Source: Pseudomonadota bacterium (GTDB taxonomy: Bacteria; Pseudomonadota; Gammaproteobacteria; Burkholderiales; Burkholderiaceae_C). From it: a stretch of 64,000 nucleotides of DNA. The notes under the pieces are model-generated. The model ran no database searches, was not told the DNA's origin, and saw only the letters and a program-made list of their open reading frames with translations. Numbering within the stretch: the stretch's first letter is position 1; each line of letters opens with the position of its first letter. The translations under genes were made by a program, and so were the position numbers. Shown here piece after piece: positions 27,842 to 36,260 of the stretch. The stretch spans positions 124,001 through 188,000 of the forward strand of contig JAIUPH010000018.1 in NCBI GenBank assembly GCA_020161065.1. The letters are read 5' to 3'.

Positions 27842-29572
27842 TCAGCCCTTGCGCGCCGGCGCATCCTTCAGCTCGACCAGCAAGGTGCGCATGGCCTTGC
27901 CCGAGACGTTCTCGACCTCGTGCGTCTCGGCCTCGCTCCAGAACACGTCGCCCAGCCGGTTGATGGCCTCGAAGGTCTTGCCGCCCGCTTCCCTGACGCG
28001 CGCCTTGCCGTCGCTGAGCACCACCGTCAGGTGCGCCGGATGGCTGTGCACGCCGACGCCGCAGACGCCCAGCCCCGGCTTGCTGTGGAAGTCGAGCACG
28101 CGCACGCGCTCGTTCTCGAAGGCCACGCGAAAGGCGCCGGCCTGCGAGGTCACCGCGTCCAGCGCCAGGGCCTCGCCCGGCAGCGCCAGCGTCGGCAGCA
28201 GGCCCAGCAGCACGCGGCGCAGCACGCCTTCGGGACCCGCCGCGCGCGCGGCGGTTTCAGGATCCGCCGCGCGCGCGGCGGTTTCGGGGTCCGCCGCGCG
28301 CGCGGCGGTTTCGGGGTCGGCCGCGCGCGCGGCGGTTTCAGGATCCGCCGCGCGCGCAGTGGCTTCGGCGCCGTCCGCTGCGCGGCGATCGGCTTCGACA
28401 GGCTTGTTCATGTTCACGCTCCCATGGGTGGTGTCGACCAAGGCTCGGCCGGCGGCCGGCGGCCGCTGCGGCAGTTCGATCAGCACGGCCAGCCCCGGGC
28501 CGCCGCCATGCGGGCCGGGCCGCGTGCTGACGCGGCAGGCGCTGCCGTACAAGGTGTGCAGCGCCACCTGCAGGTGGTAGCTCAGCGCCGGCGGCAGGCT
28601 GGCGCCGACGGCGTCGCGGTGCGCTTCGATCAGCAGCGTGAGCTTGCCGCCGGCGGCCTGCAGCGACAAGCGGCCGCCGGGCGCCGCCGCCGTCCCCGCG
28701 CCGGCCGGCGCCAGGCGGTCGAGCAGCGGCAGCAGCAGGAAGGGCGGAAACGGCAGCGCGGCGGCGTCGGCCAGCGCAGCCAGCGCCGCATCGGGCGCCT
28801 CGATCCGCCAGCCGGCCGCCCACGGCGCGACGGCCTGCTGCAAGCGCAGGTAGCGCCGGATCATGTCGACCTCGTGGCCCAGCGTCGAGTGCCCGCTGCG
28901 CAGCCCCGGCATGGCCTGGCGCAGGAAGCCGACCAACTGGTCGAGCAGGTCGTGGCCGCTCGCGGCGTCGACGGCATAGCGGCCCTGCACGGCCTGCAGC
29001 ACGCGCAGCACGAAGGCCGGGTCGACCTGGTTGCGCAGCGCTTCGAGCTGCGCTTCTTTCAGCAGCGCCTGGCTGCTGCGGCGGGCGATCTCGGCGCGGC
29101 CCAGCCATTCACGCTGGCGCTGGCCGCGCTGCACCCACACCAGCACGAGCATGAAGACGACGCCGTGGAACAGCGTCATCCAGGCCAGGTAGGCGAAGTT
29201 GCTCCACGACGGGAAGGCCTCGCCGGTGAGCGGCACCACCACCTCGTTGAAGCCCCAGCGCGCGGCCAGCGACCACACCAGCTGCATCAGCGCCGCCGTC
29301 GACAACGGCGCCAGCGTGACCAGCAGCAACAGCTGCCAGGCGCGCCGCAAGCGCGCTTCGAGCCACAGCGTGAGCAGCGCCAGCAGCCAGCCGCAGAACA
29401 TCCATTCGACCAGCAGCACGGCCAGGAACAGCAGCTCGGCGCGCGTGTGCAGCCGGCCGAAGGGCAGCACCAGCGCTTCGTTGGCGCTGACCGTCAAGCC
29501 CCACAGCGCGCCGTAGACCAGCGCCTGGCGCAGCGGGCGCAAGGGCCGCGATGGGCGCAGCGGCGACCTCAT
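27842..29572 (-). CDS. Degenerate LytS-type kinase fused in frame to a cupin domain
   Basis: One uninterrupted 576-codon frame. Residues 1-150: about four TM helices. Residues 165-375: a His_kinase/LytS-like region in which the phospho-acceptor His is replaced by Ala186 (NQVDPAFVLRVLQ; the sibling kinase has IEPHFLFN) and no clear N-box is seen. Residues 388-450: an Ala-rich linker with five PETAARAAD-like repeats. Residues 451-475: hydrophobic (LLGLLPTLALPG). Residues 476-576: cupin (VRVLDFHSKP, VGVHSHPAHLTVVLSDG, DVFWSEAETHEV) with likely metal His residues. An internal ATG at 28411 could start the cupin separately (189 aa), and GTG codons after the repeats are further options. The start overlaps the upstream kinase stop (ATGA). 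Confidence 0.7.
   Translation of the reverse strand: MRSPLRPSRPLRPLRQALVYGALWGLTVSANEALVLPFGRLHTRAELLFLAVLLVEWMFCGWLLALLTLWLEARLRRAWQLLLLVTLAPLSTAALMQLVWSLAARWGFNEVVVPLTGEAFPSWSNFAYLAWMTLFHGVVFMLVLVWVQRGQRQREWLGRAEIARRSSQALLKEAQLEALRNQVDPAFVLRVLQAVQGRYAVDAASGHDLLDQLVGFLRQAMPGLRSGHSTLGHEVDMIRRYLRLQQAVAPWAAGWRIEAPDAALAALADAAALPFPPFLLLPLLDRLAPAGAGTAAAPGGRLSLQAAGGKLTLLIEAHRDAVGASLPPALSYHLQVALHTLYGSACRVSTRPGPHGGGPGLAVLIELPQRPPAAGRALVDTTHGSVNMNKPVEADRRAADGAEATARAADPETAARAADPETAARAADPETAARAADPETAARAAGPEGVLRRVLLGLLPTLALPGEALALDAVTSQAGAFRVAFENERVRVLDFHSKPGLGVCGVGVHSHPAHLTVVLSDGKARVREAGGKTFEAINRLGDVFWSEAETHEVENVSGKAMRTLLVELKDAPARKG
28232..28366. repeat. Five 27-bp tandem repeats in the kinase-cupin linker
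   Basis: Units at 28232-28258, 28259-28285, 28286-28312, 28313-28339 and 28340-28366; the core GCCGCGCGCGCGGCGGTTTC is nearly invariant and the last unit is the most diverged. Each encodes nine residues (PETAARAAD type), so copy changes stay in frame. Each unit also contains the self-complementary CCGCGCGCGCGG, giving strong local hairpin potential. Confidence 0.93.
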
Positions 29573-30720
29573 GCGCCCGCCCCCGCCGGCAGCCGCACCA
29601 GCGGCACGCGGATCGTCGCGCGCACGCCGCGCGGCTGGTTCACTGCCAGCGCCAGCGCGCCGCGCTCGCCGTACAAGGCGCGCAGCCGGGCGCGCGTGTT
29701 GGCCAGCCCCAGCCCCGAACCGCCGCTGCCCGAGAAGCCGGCGCCGGTGTCGGCAACGCCGGCTTCGAGTTGCGCCGGCGCCGACCGGCGCGCGTGCACG
29801 GTCACGCTGCCGCCGGCGGGCGCCGGCGCAATGCCGTGCTTGATGGCGTTCTCCACCAGCGTGGCCAGCGTCAGCGGCGGGAAGGCGCAGCGCTGCAGGC
29901 CATCCTCGATCTCGAAGCGCACCTGCAGGCGGCCGGCCATGCGCACCTCGACGATGCCGAGGTAGGCGCGCACCAGCTCCAGCTCGCGGCCCAGCGTGTC
30001 GGCAGGGCCAGCGATACCGGCGCTGGCCTCGCCGACGTCCGCCGCCGGCAGCGTGGAGCGCAGGTAGGCGACGAACTGCGCCAACAGCCGCGTGCCCGGC
30101 TCGCCGGCGTCGTGCAACCGGCGCACCGTGGCCAGCGTGTTGAACAGGAAGTGCGGCTCGATCTGCTGGCGCAGCGCCTGCAGCCGGGCTTGCGCGAGCT
30201 GCTGCTCCAGTTGCAGCCGCCGCAGCTCGGTCGCGCGGCGCGCCGATTCGGTGTCGAGCGCGCGCTGCCACAGGTACAGCAGCGACGACACGCCGGTGGC
30301 CAGCGTGCACCACTGCACCAGCCGCAGCCAGGACGACAACCGGTCGGGCGGCGCCTGCAGCGCGCCGGCGGCGACCAGCAGGCCTTCGCCGAGCAACGCG
30401 CCGGCGACGATGGCCACCAGCAGCAGCGCCGCGCGCAGCCAGGGCCGCGGCGTGGCGATGCGAAACGACAGCGTGACCACCGAAGCGATCGACACCGCCA
30501 CCACCAGCCGCTGCACCAGCAGATCGAACCACGCGCTCAGCACTTCGTCCACCGGATACTGGCGCCAGACGAAGGGCTGGGCGATCAGCTGCGTCGACAT
30601 CAGCAGCGCCACCACGGCGGCCGCGCCGAGGGTCAGCGACCAGCGCGGCGGCACCGCCCGCGACGCCGACTGCCGGTCGGCCTGCAGCAGGAAGCGGATG
30701 ATCGCCAGCAGCGGCGGCAT
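29569..30720 (-). CDS. LytS/AlgZ-type sensor histidine kinase
   Basis: 383-aa membrane kinase. Several TM helices occupy about 28-150; the His_kinase domain has phospho-acceptor His190 (QQIEPHFLFNTLATV), and the ATPase part has LVENAIKHG and a glycine-rich DTGAGFSGSGGSGLGLANT. ATG at 30720 chosen: a purine-rich GAAGGGGG lies about 11 bases upstream and the N-terminal segment fits the family. First gene of the operon; likely phosphorylates the LytTR regulator, with the His-less sibling acting as a heterodimer partner. Confidence 0.9.
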   Translation of the reverse strand: MPPLLAIIRFLLQADRQSASRAVPPRWSLTLGAAAVVALLMSTQLIAQPFVWRQYPVDEVLSAWFDLLVQRLVVAVSIASVVTLSFRIATPRPWLRAALLLVAIVAGALLGEGLLVAAGALQAPPDRLSSWLRLVQWCTLATGVSSLLYLWQRALDTESARRATELRRLQLEQQLAQARLQALRQQIEPHFLFNTLATVRRLHDAGEPGTRLLAQFVAYLRSTLPAADVGEASAGIAGPADTLGRELELVRAYLGIVEVRMAGRLQVRFEIEDGLQRCAFPPLTLATLVENAIKHGIAPAPAGGSVTVHARRSAPAQLEAGVADTGAGFSGSGGSGLGLANTRARLRALYGERGALALAVNQPRGVRATIRVPLVRLPAGAGA

Positions 30721-30929
30721 GGTGTCGAAGCCCCCTTCGTCCAATGCGAGGCGGGCCGCGCCCGGCGCGGGCATGCCAGCGCAGCGCAAGCCTCGCGACG
30801 ATTGGATGACCGGCCCCCGCCGCTGTCCATCCCCAACGCGACCGATGCGGCCAGGCGCCGACGAACGCGGCGTGGCGGCGACGAACGCGGCGGCGCGGGT
30901 ACGTGTCGTGCCGCGCCGGCGCTCAGTGC

Positions 30930-31748
30930 TCAGCGCCCGCCGCCGAACACCGGCGCCCGCCGCTCGATGAAGGCGGCCACGCCTTCGCGGCCGTCGGCAC
31001 TGGCGGCAGCGCGCAGCAGCGCGGCGCGCTCGGCGTCAAGGTGGGCGTGCAGCGGCATCGTCACCGCGTCGTCGCACAGCCGCTTGATGCCGGCCAGCGC
31101 GCCGCGGGCACCGCGCGCCAGCGTGGCGGCCAGCGCCTGCGCGGCGGGCAGCAGCGCGTCGGCGGCGTGCAGTTCGTCGACCAGGCCCCAGCGCAGGCAG
31201 TCTTCGGCCGTCAGCGGCCGGTTGCTCATCAGGATGTGCTTGGCGCGCGCGGCGCCGGCGCGCCGCGTCAACTGCCAGGCGGCGCCGAGGTCGGGGCTGA
31301 GGCCGATGGCCGAGTAGCCGCCGCGCAGCTTCAGCGCCGGCGAGGCCAGCACGAGGTCGGCCGACAACGCCAGCGCGATGCCGGCGCCGCCCACCGGCCC
31401 CTGCAGCGCGCTGACCACCGGCAGCGGCAGCGTGGCCAGCGCCTGGATGGCCGGGTGCAGGCCGTCGAGCAGCGCGCGGATCAAGGCCGGCAGGTCGTCG
31501 CGGCGCGCCACGAACTCGCGGATGTCGCCGCCGGCGCAGAACTGCGGCCCGCGCGCGCTGATCAGCAGCGCGCCGATGGCGCCTGACTGGTCCGTTAGCT
31601 GCGCCTGCTGCACGGCCGCCACCAGCGCGGCGGCCAGCGCCGTATCGATGGCGTTGGCGGCCGCCGGCCGGTTCAACACGAGGTGGCCGACGCCGTCGCC
31701 GTCCACCCGCCACAGCACCGGGTCGCGCTCGTTGGCATCGTCGTTCAT
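30930..31748 (-). CDS. Enoyl-CoA hydratase/isomerase family protein
   Basis: 272-aa crotonase-fold enzyme, last gene of the acyl-CoA operon. Oxyanion-hole motif FCAGGDIREF, second oxyanion loop GPVGGAGIALALSADLVLA, and GLSPDLG at the catalytic-acid loop (Asp rather than the Glu of mitochondrial ECH, as in isomerase-type members). Length normal. Starts 4 bp after the preceding crotonase stop. Hydration or isomerisation of an unsaturated acyl-CoA made by the operon's dehydrogenase is likely. Confidence 0.88.
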   Translation of the reverse strand: MNDDANERDPVLWRVDGDGVGHLVLNRPAAANAIDTALAAALVAAVQQAQLTDQSGAIGALLISARGPQFCAGGDIREFVARRDDLPALIRALLDGLHPAIQALATLPLPVVSALQGPVGGAGIALALSADLVLASPALKLRGGYSAIGLSPDLGAAWQLTRRAGAARAKHILMSNRPLTAEDCLRWGLVDELHAADALLPAAQALAATLARGARGALAGIKRLCDDAVTMPLHAHLDAERAALLRAAASADGREGVAAFIERRAPVFGGGR

Positions 31749-31752
31749 TGCA

Positions 31753-32601
31753 TCAGTCTCCTTGTTCTTGCGCCGCCGCGCCGGCGCCGCGGTCCCAGTC
31801 GTAGGCCATCGGCTGCTTGGCCGCGAAGCGGCGGATGCAGTCGAGGTGCGCCTCGTCGGCGACGCAGATCGCCTGCGCGGCCGACTCCAGCTCGGCCATC
31901 GCGCCGGCATCGGTCTCGTAGGCGCGGTTGGCCATGCGCTTGGTCATGCCCAGCGCGACGCGGGCCGCCGGCAGGAAGCGCCGCGCCAGCGCCAGCGCGG
32001 CGTCGTCCAGCGCCGCGGGCTGGTGCTGCGCCAGCACCAGGCCCAGGCTTTGCGCTTCGGCGGCGTCGACGCGGCGGCCCGTCATCAGCAGCTCCTTGGC
32101 CTTTTGCAGGCCGACGACGCGCGGCAGCAGGTGGATGGCGCTCATGTCGGGGATCACGCCCAGGCGCAGGAACACCATGCAGAAGCTGGCGCGCGGCGTC
32201 GCCAGCACGAAGTCGGCGCACAGCGCGATCGCGAAGCCGCCGCCCCAGGCCGGGCCGTCGACGGCGGCGATCACCGGCACTTCCAGTTCGCGCAGGCGCT
32301 GGATCCAGCCATTGAGGTCGAGCAGCCGCTGCCGCGTGTGCACCGGCGTGTTGTGCGCCGGGTCGTCGAAGCGCGCCAGCATGCCCTTGACGTCGCCGCC
32401 GGCGCAAAAGCTGCCGCCGCTGCCGGCGAGGATCAGCGCGCGCACGCTGGCGTCGCCGCGCAGCTGGTCGACCATCTCGGCGTAGTCGGCGCGCAGCGCC
32501 ATCGTCAGCGCGTTGCGCGTAGCCGGGCGCTGGTGCTGGAAGCGCGCGATGCCGTCGCCGTCGATCGTCAGGCGCGATTCGCGGTAGTCGATGGTTTGCA
32601 T
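31753..32601 (-). CDS. Enoyl-CoA hydratase/isomerase family protein
   Basis: 282-aa crotonase-fold enzyme. FCAGGDVKGM and GPAWGGGFAIALCADFVLA form the oxyanion hole; GVIPDMSAIHLLPR is the acid loop. Closely similar in length and in its N- and C-terminal signatures (YRESRLTI; YDWDRG) to the crotonase at 36261-37109, so the two are paralogues within one operon. Its ATG overlaps the CaiB-type stop by one base (TGATG). Confidence 0.9.
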   Translation of the reverse strand: MQTIDYRESRLTIDGDGIARFQHQRPATRNALTMALRADYAEMVDQLRGDASVRALILAGSGGSFCAGGDVKGMLARFDDPAHNTPVHTRQRLLDLNGWIQRLRELEVPVIAAVDGPAWGGGFAIALCADFVLATPRASFCMVFLRLGVIPDMSAIHLLPRVVGLQKAKELLMTGRRVDAAEAQSLGLVLAQHQPAALDDAALALARRFLPAARVALGMTKRMANRAYETDAGAMAELESAAQAICVADEAHLDCIRRFAAKQPMAYDWDRGAGAAAQEQGD

Positions 32602-33815
32602 CAGATCACGCGTTCGGCGGCCAGCGCGGCGCGCTCGTCGGCCGACAGTTTCAGCCACTGGCCGTAGACCTCGTCGTTGTCCTGGCCGACGCTGCCGCCG
32701 GTGGAGCGCACGGCGCCCGGCGCGCGGGTGAAGCGCGGCACCACGCCTTGCACCGGCACGGTGCCGAAGTCGCGATCCGGAACGGCCTGGATGAACTCGC
32801 GCGCGCGCATCTGCGGGTCGTCGACGATCTGGCGCGCCGAGTAGATCGGCGCCAGCGTGCCCTGGTGGCGCTCGAAGCGCGCCAGCACGTCGGCGAGGTC
32901 GTGCGCCGCGAACCAGTCGGCGAACAGCGCGTTCAGCTCGGCGGCGCGGCCGCAGCGCAGGCGGTTGTCGGCATAGCGCGGGTCGCCGATGAGGTCGTCG
33001 CGGCCGATCGATCGGCAGTTGGCGGCGAACAGCGCCTCGGTGCTGCCCGACAGCGAGATCCACTGCCCGTCGCGCGTGCGGTAGACGCCGGTCGGCGCGG
33101 CATAGGGGCTGACGTTGCCCGAGCGCTCCTGGCTCTCGCCCAGCAGCATCGCCTTGGCGGGCAGGAAGTCGATCATCTTCAGCATCGCCTCGGTCAGCGA
33201 CAGGTCGATCTCCTCGCCGCGCGCCGCGGGGTCGCGCATCAGCCGGCACAGCGCGGCGCTGACGCCCAGCGCGCCGAACACGCCGCCGATGGCGTCGCCG
33301 ATCGGGTAGCCCGGGTGCATGGGCGCGCCGTCGGCCTCGCCCGTGATGTAGGTGAGGCCGCCCATCGCCTCGAAGATGCGCGCGAAGCCGGGGCGGCTGC
33401 GGTAAGGCCCGGTCTGGCCGAAGGCAGTGGCGCGCAGGATCACGAGGCGCGGCTGCAGTTCCCACAGCACGTCGCGCGTGAGGCCCCAGCCGTCCAGCGT
33501 GCCGGGGCGGAAGTTCTCGATCAGCACGTCGAAGCTCGGCAGCAGCCGCTTCAGCAGCGCCTGGCCCTGCGGCCGGCGCAGGTCGAGCGAGATCATCTTC
33601 TTGTTGCGGTTGGTGACCTTCCACCACAGCGGCTTGCCGTCCTTGAAGGGCGGGAAGTTGCGGCAACTGGCGTCGCCGCTGCCGGGCAGCTCGACCTTGA
33701 CGACCTCGGCGCCGTAGTCGCCCAGCAGCGCCGCGGCGCTGGGCGCGGCGACGACGGTGGCGATGTCGAGCACGCGCAGGCCCGACAACGGGCCGGGGTG
33801 GGACGATGGCGTCAT
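32601..33815 (-). CDS. CaiB/BaiF-type (class III) CoA-transferase
   Basis: 404 aa. Moves CoA between acyl-CoA and a free acid, thereby activating the pathway acid. Family landmarks: LRVLDIATVVAAPSAAALLGD at the N-terminus, VIENFRPGTLDGWGL, and ARGEEIDLSLTEAML around the catalytic-Asp region. Lies 20 bp after the tandem dehydrogenase and just before two crotonases, the content of carnitine/crotonobetaine-like (CaiABD) or branched-acid operons. Substrate unknown. Confidence 0.9.
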   Translation of the reverse strand: MTPSSHPGPLSGLRVLDIATVVAAPSAAALLGDYGAEVVKVELPGSGDASCRNFPPFKDGKPLWWKVTNRNKKMISLDLRRPQGQALLKRLLPSFDVLIENFRPGTLDGWGLTRDVLWELQPRLVILRATAFGQTGPYRSRPGFARIFEAMGGLTYITGEADGAPMHPGYPIGDAIGGVFGALGVSAALCRLMRDPAARGEEIDLSLTEAMLKMIDFLPAKAMLLGESQERSGNVSPYAAPTGVYRTRDGQWISLSGSTEALFAANCRSIGRDDLIGDPRYADNRLRCGRAAELNALFADWFAAHDLADVLARFERHQGTLAPIYSARQIVDDPQMRAREFIQAVPDRDFGTVPVQGVVPRFTRAPGAVRSTGGSVGQDNDEVYGQWLKLSADERAALAAERVI

Positions 33816-33835
33816 GATGCCGTTCCTTTTAGACG

Positions 33836-36220
33836 TTAGCTGGCCGACCGGCCGGCGGCGACGAAGCGGCCGAGCTGGCAGGCGGCGTCGCCCAGCAGCA
33901 CGTCGTTGGCGGCCAGGCGCTTGGCGTAGTGGCTGATGGCAGTCTCGTCCTGCAGGCCGACGGCGCCGTGGAGTTGCAGCGCATCCAGCGCGATGGCGCG
34001 GCCGGCGCGGCCGGCCATCCATTTGGCGGCGGCGATGCGCCGCGTGCGCTCAGCCGGTGCCGCCGCGGCCCAGCCGGCGGCGGCCTCGCGCAGCAGCGTG
34101 GCGGCGTGCACCCATTGGCGGTAGTGCTCGACCACGCGGTGCTGCAGCGCCTGGAAGTCGGCCAGCGCGCGGCCGAACTGGCGGCGCGTACGCAGGTACT
34201 CGACGGTGAGCGCCAGCGCGCGGCGCATCGCGCCCACGCTCTCGGCGCAGAGGGCCACGGTGGCCAGCGCCAGCGCCTCGTCGATCATCGCGCCAGCGCG
34301 CTCGGGGCCGGCCAGGCGCGCGGCGGCGGCGACGGGCACGCCGTCCAGCCGCAGGTCGGCGGCGCCGCGCGCGTCGTGCAGCCGGTAGCGGCGCAGCGCC
34401 AGCCCTTGGGCGTCGGCCGGCACTTCGAACAGGCCGAGGCCGCCGCCTTCGAGCCGCGCGCTGACGATGAAGCGCTGCGCCACGTCGCCGCCCAGCACCA
34501 GGCGCTTGGCGCCGCTGAGCCGCCAGCCGTCGCCGTCGCCGTCGCCATCGCCATTGCCATCGCCATCACGGCGCGCCACGGTGGCGATGTCTTCGGCGCT
34601 GGCCGCCGGCTGCGCCTGCTCGCCATGCGCGAAGGCGATGCGCTCGCTGCCGTCGACCAGGCCGCGCAGGCGCTCGCCGCGCGCGGCGAAGCCATGCGCG
34701 TCCAGCAGCAACTGCGCCGGCAGCGCGGCGCACCACAGCACCGGCTCCTGCACCAGCGCCTCGCCCAGCGCCTGCAGCGGCGCCAGCAGCTCGGGCAGGC
34801 CGCCGCCGAAGCCGCCGTCGCGCTCGGGCACCAGCAGCCCGTAGAGGCCCAGCTCGCCGAACTGCTGCCACGCCGCGGCGTCGAAGCCGCCCAGCCGTTC
34901 GACGATGTCGCGCCGGCGGTCGAAGCCGTAGCGCTCGGCCAGCAGCCGGCGCAGCGCGTCGTCGAGCATGGCCTGCTCGTCGGACAGGCCTTGTTCGAGC
35001 GGGCGCTCGAGTTCCGATTCGCCGGCGAAGATGGCCTTGGCGACGATGCCGCGCTGCACCTCCGACGTGCCGCCGCCGAGCGTGATGCCGCGGTAGCGCC
35101 AGACGTGCAGCGCCAGGTTCTGCGCCTGCCCCGGCGACAGCGGCTCGGCCGCCGGCCGGCCTTCGATGGCCTCGGGGTCGAACGGCAGCGCGTCCTGGCC
35201 CAGCACGTCCAGCTGCAGTTGCTGCAGGCCTTGCAGCACCTCGTTGCCCTGCAGCTTGAGCAGCGACGCGGCCAGCGCCGGCTCCTGCCCCTGCTGCACG
35301 GCGCGCAGCGCCGGCCACCAGGCGGCCTCCAGCGCGCGGGCGCCGATGTCCAGCTCGGCCAGGCGGCGCGCGTGCACGTCCTGCTGCAGCAGCGAGCGGC
35401 CGCCCGGGCCGCGGCCGGCGGCCAGCGCCGCGGTGTCGGCGAGGTCGACCTTGCATTCGGCGACGCGCGCGACGAACAGCCGCTCGGTCACCAGCAGGCC
35501 CTTGGCGACCGACCAGCCGCCATGCTCGCGGCCGACCAGGTGGTCGGCCGGCACGCGCACCTCGTCGAAGAAGATCTGCACGTGCAGCACGCCGCCGTGC
35601 ATGAAGCGGATCGGCCGCACCGTGACGCCGGGCGACTGCAGGTCGACCAGCAGCACCGAAATGCCGTCCTGCTTGCGCGCCGCCGCGGGGTTGCTGCGCA
35701 CCAGCAGCAGCGCCCAGTTGGCCCAGTGGCCGTAGCTCTGCCAGATCTTGCTGCCGCTGACGATGAAGTCGCTGCCCTCGCGCCGCGCCAGCGTGCGCAG
35801 CGAGGCCAGGTCGGAGCCGGCGTCGGGCTCGGAATAGCCCTGCGCCCAGAAGTCGTCGAACGACAGCATGCGCGGCAGGAAGCGCGCGCACTGCGCCGGC
35901 GTGCCGTGGCGCATCAGCGTCGGGCCGATGGTGTCGAGGCCCAGGTTCTCGAAGCGCGGCGCATCGCTGGCGGCCACCTCCTCGCGAAAGATCGCCTGCT
36001 CGACCAGCGACCAGCCGGTGCCGCCATGCTCGACCGGCCAGCCCGGCGCCGCCCAGCCGCGCGCGTGCAGGATGCGCTGCCAGCGCTCGGCCTGCTCGCG
36101 CGTGACCAGGCAGTGCGCGCGCACGGCGGCGCGGATGTCGTCAGGGATCGCGCTGGCGAGAAAGCCGCGCACGTCGGCGCGAAAGGCTTCGCGGTCGGCA
36201 ATGGCGTTGGCGTGCGACAT
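33836..36220 (-). CDS. Tandem-fused acyl-CoA dehydrogenase (two ACAD modules)
   Basis: 794 aa, twice the normal length. Module 1 (about 5-390) has WAQGYSEPDAGSDLASL, the FAD/substrate loop GSKIWQSYGHWANWALLLV and ITLGGGTSEVQRGIVAKAIF. Module 2 (about 405-790) starts SDEQAMLDDALRRLLAERYG and ends in LQLHGAVGLQDETAISHYAKR. The fold repeats are diverged; module 2 is weaker in its middle domain, so one half may be structural, as in fused FadE34-like enzymes. A Gly-Asp simple repeat (near residue 555) lies in module 2. FAD-dependent alpha,beta-desaturation of an acyl-CoA, feeding the adjacent crotonases. Confidence 0.87.
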   Translation of the reverse strand: MSHANAIADREAFRADVRGFLASAIPDDIRAAVRAHCLVTREQAERWQRILHARGWAAPGWPVEHGGTGWSLVEQAIFREEVAASDAPRFENLGLDTIGPTLMRHGTPAQCARFLPRMLSFDDFWAQGYSEPDAGSDLASLRTLARREGSDFIVSGSKIWQSYGHWANWALLLVRSNPAAARKQDGISVLLVDLQSPGVTVRPIRFMHGGVLHVQIFFDEVRVPADHLVGREHGGWSVAKGLLVTERLFVARVAECKVDLADTAALAAGRGPGGRSLLQQDVHARRLAELDIGARALEAAWWPALRAVQQGQEPALAASLLKLQGNEVLQGLQQLQLDVLGQDALPFDPEAIEGRPAAEPLSPGQAQNLALHVWRYRGITLGGGTSEVQRGIVAKAIFAGESELERPLEQGLSDEQAMLDDALRRLLAERYGFDRRRDIVERLGGFDAAAWQQFGELGLYGLLVPERDGGFGGGLPELLAPLQALGEALVQEPVLWCAALPAQLLLDAHGFAARGERLRGLVDGSERIAFAHGEQAQPAASAEDIATVARRDGDGNGDGDGDGDGWRLSGAKRLVLGGDVAQRFIVSARLEGGGLGLFEVPADAQGLALRRYRLHDARGAADLRLDGVPVAAAARLAGPERAGAMIDEALALATVALCAESVGAMRRALALTVEYLRTRRQFGRALADFQALQHRVVEHYRQWVHAATLLREAAAGWAAAAPAERTRRIAAAKWMAGRAGRAIALDALQLHGAVGLQDETAISHYAKRLAANDVLLGDAACQLGRFVAAGRSAS
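34528..34568. repeat. Imperfect hexanucleotide repeat in the tandem dehydrogenase
   Basis: CCGTCG/CCATCG-type hexamers coding for Asp-Gly (with one Asn-Gly) on the minus strand, inserted in a surface loop of module 2. In-frame, like the repeats in the LuxR-type and SDR genes. Confidence 0.85.
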
Positions 36221-36260
36221 TTTGATAACGCGTTAGATGAGGATTTAGGCCACCGGCGCG

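Noticed and set aside
28232-28366. CRISPR-like array
   Set aside because: Units are adjacent with no unique spacers and lie in a coding frame.
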